From NCBI RefSeq assembly GCF_002845275.2, contig NZ_CP088149.1, positions 1,794,501 through 1,858,500 on the forward strand: a stretch of 64,000 nt of DNA, in the 5' to 3' direction. Source of the stretch: Pseudomonas sp. S06B 330 (lineage in GTDB: Bacteria > Pseudomonadota > Gammaproteobacteria > Pseudomonadales > Pseudomonadaceae). A model generated the notes under the pieces. It worked only from the letters and a program-made list of their open reading frames with translations, did no database searches and was not told where the DNA came from. Shown here in pieces: positions 62,653 to 64,000 of this stretch (position 1 is the first letter of the stretch; every line of letters begins with the position of its first letter). The translations under genes were made by a program, and so were the position numbers.

Positions 62653-64000
62653 TCAGCCTTTTAGCAGGCAGATCAGTAGGATCAGGTTAAGTAGTAAGGA
62701 CAGCAGCGCCACACCGCGCCAGACCTTAAGCGGTTCGCGCTCGAGCAGCGGGCGCGGACGGGCACTCAGCTGCTGACGCTCGCCTTGTTCAAGCAGCAAC
62801 AGCCATTGCTCGGCGGTTTCGAAGCGTTGTTGCGGGTCGGCGAGCAGGGCTTGCGTCAGGTTGTGCTCCAGCCATGGCGGCACGTCGGGGCGATAGCGCG
62901 CAGCACTGGCCGGTTGGCTGAAGCGTGGGCGCTGAAAGGCTTCGATCTCGCCATAGGGGTAGTGTCCGGTCAGCAGGTAGAACAGCGTTACGCCGACACT
63001 GTAGAGATCTTGTTGTGCACTGGGCGGCTCGCCGTCGAAGGCTTCCGGGGCAATAAACGAAGGGGTGCCTGGCAATTCGTGGACGCGGTCCTCGGAAAGG
63101 CCCGGGCAGAACGCCAGGCCAAAATCCAGCAGGCGCAGTTGGCCGTCATCACCCAGGTGCAGGTTTTCGGGTTTGATGTCGCGGTGCAGGATGTTGCGCC
63201 GGTGCAACAGGCCCACCGCCTGCAACAGTTGCTGGGCCAGTGATTGCCATTGCGCCAGGGGGAGTGGGCCAGAGTGGACGAACAATTGCGCCAAGGTCTG
63301 GCCTGGATATTCACTCATCACATAGTACAAGTGCTGGCGTTGGCTGGCCGGGTGTACCTCGGGGAAGTAACGTCCGGCGACCCGACGCAGGAACCATTCT
63401 TCGAGCAGTAGGCATTGCAGTGCCCCGGGTTCATCCGTGCGTTGTTCCGGCAGGGTTTTCAGTAGCCAGGCTTGCTGCTGGTTGTCATGGACGCGGTAAA
63501 GCAGTGACTGGCGGCTGTGGCTGAGCTGGGAGTCAACGGTCCAGCCATCGATCACTTGACCGTTGCGCAGGGCTGTCGGCAACGGCCATTGCTGCAGTTG
63601 CGCCAGGGAGTCGCCGAGGTTGTTTGTGCCCAGCCGATCGATGCGCACCAGCAATGCACTGGCGTTGTCCTGGCTGCCGCTGAGATGGGCGGAGCTGACC
63701 AGGGTCTGCGCCGCATCCTGCAGGTCAATCTGTTCGCGCAATACTGCCCTGATCTGCGATTCACTCAGGCTGGCCCAGACACCATCGCTCAACAGGACAA
63801 AACACTCGCCGGCCCGCAGGTCGCCTTCCAGGTAGTCAACCTGCAGGTGCTGATCAAGACCCAGCGCGCGCTTGAGCACATGCTGCATGCCCGGTTGATC
63901 CCATACATGATCTTCGCTGATGCGTTGCAGTTGCCCGGCGGCCCAGCGATAGATCCGGCAGTCGCCGACATGCGCCAAGGTGAAGCGTCGGCCACGGAGT
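62653..64000 (-). CDS. Fused PP2C phosphatase / Ser-Thr protein kinase, C-terminal part (window-edge partial)
   Basis: At least 449 codons, running off the right edge; the PP2C start is missing. The visible phosphatase part has LAHVGDCRIYRW, LLSDGVWASLSE and GSQDNASALLVRID, with the metal aspartates. The kinase domain shows ILHRDIKPENLHLGDDG (catalytic loop), LLDFGLAF (DFG), a GTPSFIAPEAF-type activation segment and a final helix. The glycine-rich loop is degenerate and the VAIK lysine likely lies in AWLLKTL. One C-terminal transmembrane helix (VALLSLLLNLILLICLL) anchors it. Such fusions neighbour nitrate-assimilation genes in Pseudomonas. Confidence 0.9.
   Translation of the reverse strand, partial: LRGRRFTLAHVGDCRIYRWAAGQLQRISEDHVWDQPGMQHVLKRALGLDQHLQVDYLEGDLRAGECFVLLSDGVWASLSESQIRAVLREQIDLQDAAQTLVSSAHLSGSQDNASALLVRIDRLGTNNLGDSLAQLQQWPLPTALRNGQVIDGWTVDSQLSHSRQSLLYRVHDNQQQAWLLKTLPEQRTDEPGALQCLLLEEWFLRRVAGRYFPEVHPASQRQHLYYVMSEYPGQTLAQLFVHSGPLPLAQWQSLAQQLLQAVGLLHRRNILHRDIKPENLHLGDDGQLRLLDFGLAFCPGLSEDRVHELPGTPSFIAPEAFDGEPPSAQQDLYSVGVTLFYLLTGHYPYGEIEAFQRPRFSQPASAARYRPDVPPWLEHNLTQALLADPQQRFETAEQWLLLLEQGERQQLSARPRPLLEREPLKVWRGVALLSLLLNLILLICLLKG

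Overview
The window comes from a Pseudomonas chromosome, most likely the P. putida / P. fluorescens part of the genus. The main evidence is gene order: ppsR/ppsA, an alpha/beta hydrolase, rraA, cmaX, crfX, cmpX, sigX, oprF and cobA run in the order known from pseudomonads. Other supporting signs are a 180-kDa type NAD-glutamate dehydrogenase, a lhgO/lhgR locus, GC-rich codon use, and two families of Pseudomonas-type REP elements. Almost all of it is conserved chromosomal backbone, with a few accessory patches.

Layout. 1-1.8 kb: the 3' end of metZ, an SDR oxidoreductase, then a tRNA-Val and three identical tRNA-Asp genes. 1.9-6 kb: a decayed chemoreceptor, a DUF2242-type lipoprotein, a 28-codon small gene, an AraC-type regulator and a nitrilase-fold protein lacking the catalytic cysteine. 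6-12.2 kb: fadH, a PLP-dependent deaminase-like enzyme, cytochrome b561, an arsB-type pump without ars partners, and a DUF1853 protein. 12.3-18.8 kb: a co-directional run of nadK, a metallophosphatase, a rhomboid protease, a YeaC-like protein, a DUF2797 protein and pepN. 19-24 kb: a Ycf48-like propeller protein coupled to an RND/MMPL exporter, then a DUF5629-like protein and a periplasmic lactonase-fold protein. 24.1-25.4 kb: a small exported protein, a secreted RNase T2 and a REP element. 25.4-30.9 kb: sbcD-sbcC-gst. 30.9-37.8 kb: a tightly overlapping moxR-DUF58-DUF4381-batA-batB/C-batD operon. 38-41.4 kb: an MHS-type transporter, lhgO and lhgR, with a repeated operator-like sequence. 41.5-47 kb: a small acidic protein and the giant gdhB.

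47.1-52.6 kb is the most accessory-looking region. It holds a large VasX-like type VI secretion effector candidate followed by two tandem paralogous membrane proteins, overlapping by 4 bp, that look like its immunity proteins. Upstream lies an AT-rich segment with three copies of an 18-bp palindrome. No vgrG, hcp, PAAR or adaptor gene is in the window, so the module is an orphan here.

52.7-64 kb: ppsR diverging from ppsA (gluconeogenesis and its regulator), an alpha/beta hydrolase, rraA, then the envelope-stress/porin cluster cmaX-crfX-cmpX-sigX-oprF. It ends with cobA (siroheme branch) and the 3' part of a fused PP2C-phosphatase/Ser-Thr kinase, both typical neighbours of the nitrate-assimilation genes of Pseudomonas, which would lie beyond the right edge.

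No CRISPR array, rRNA, complete prophage or insertion sequence was recognised. Functional calls rest on reading protein motifs and remembered family features; no database search was run.
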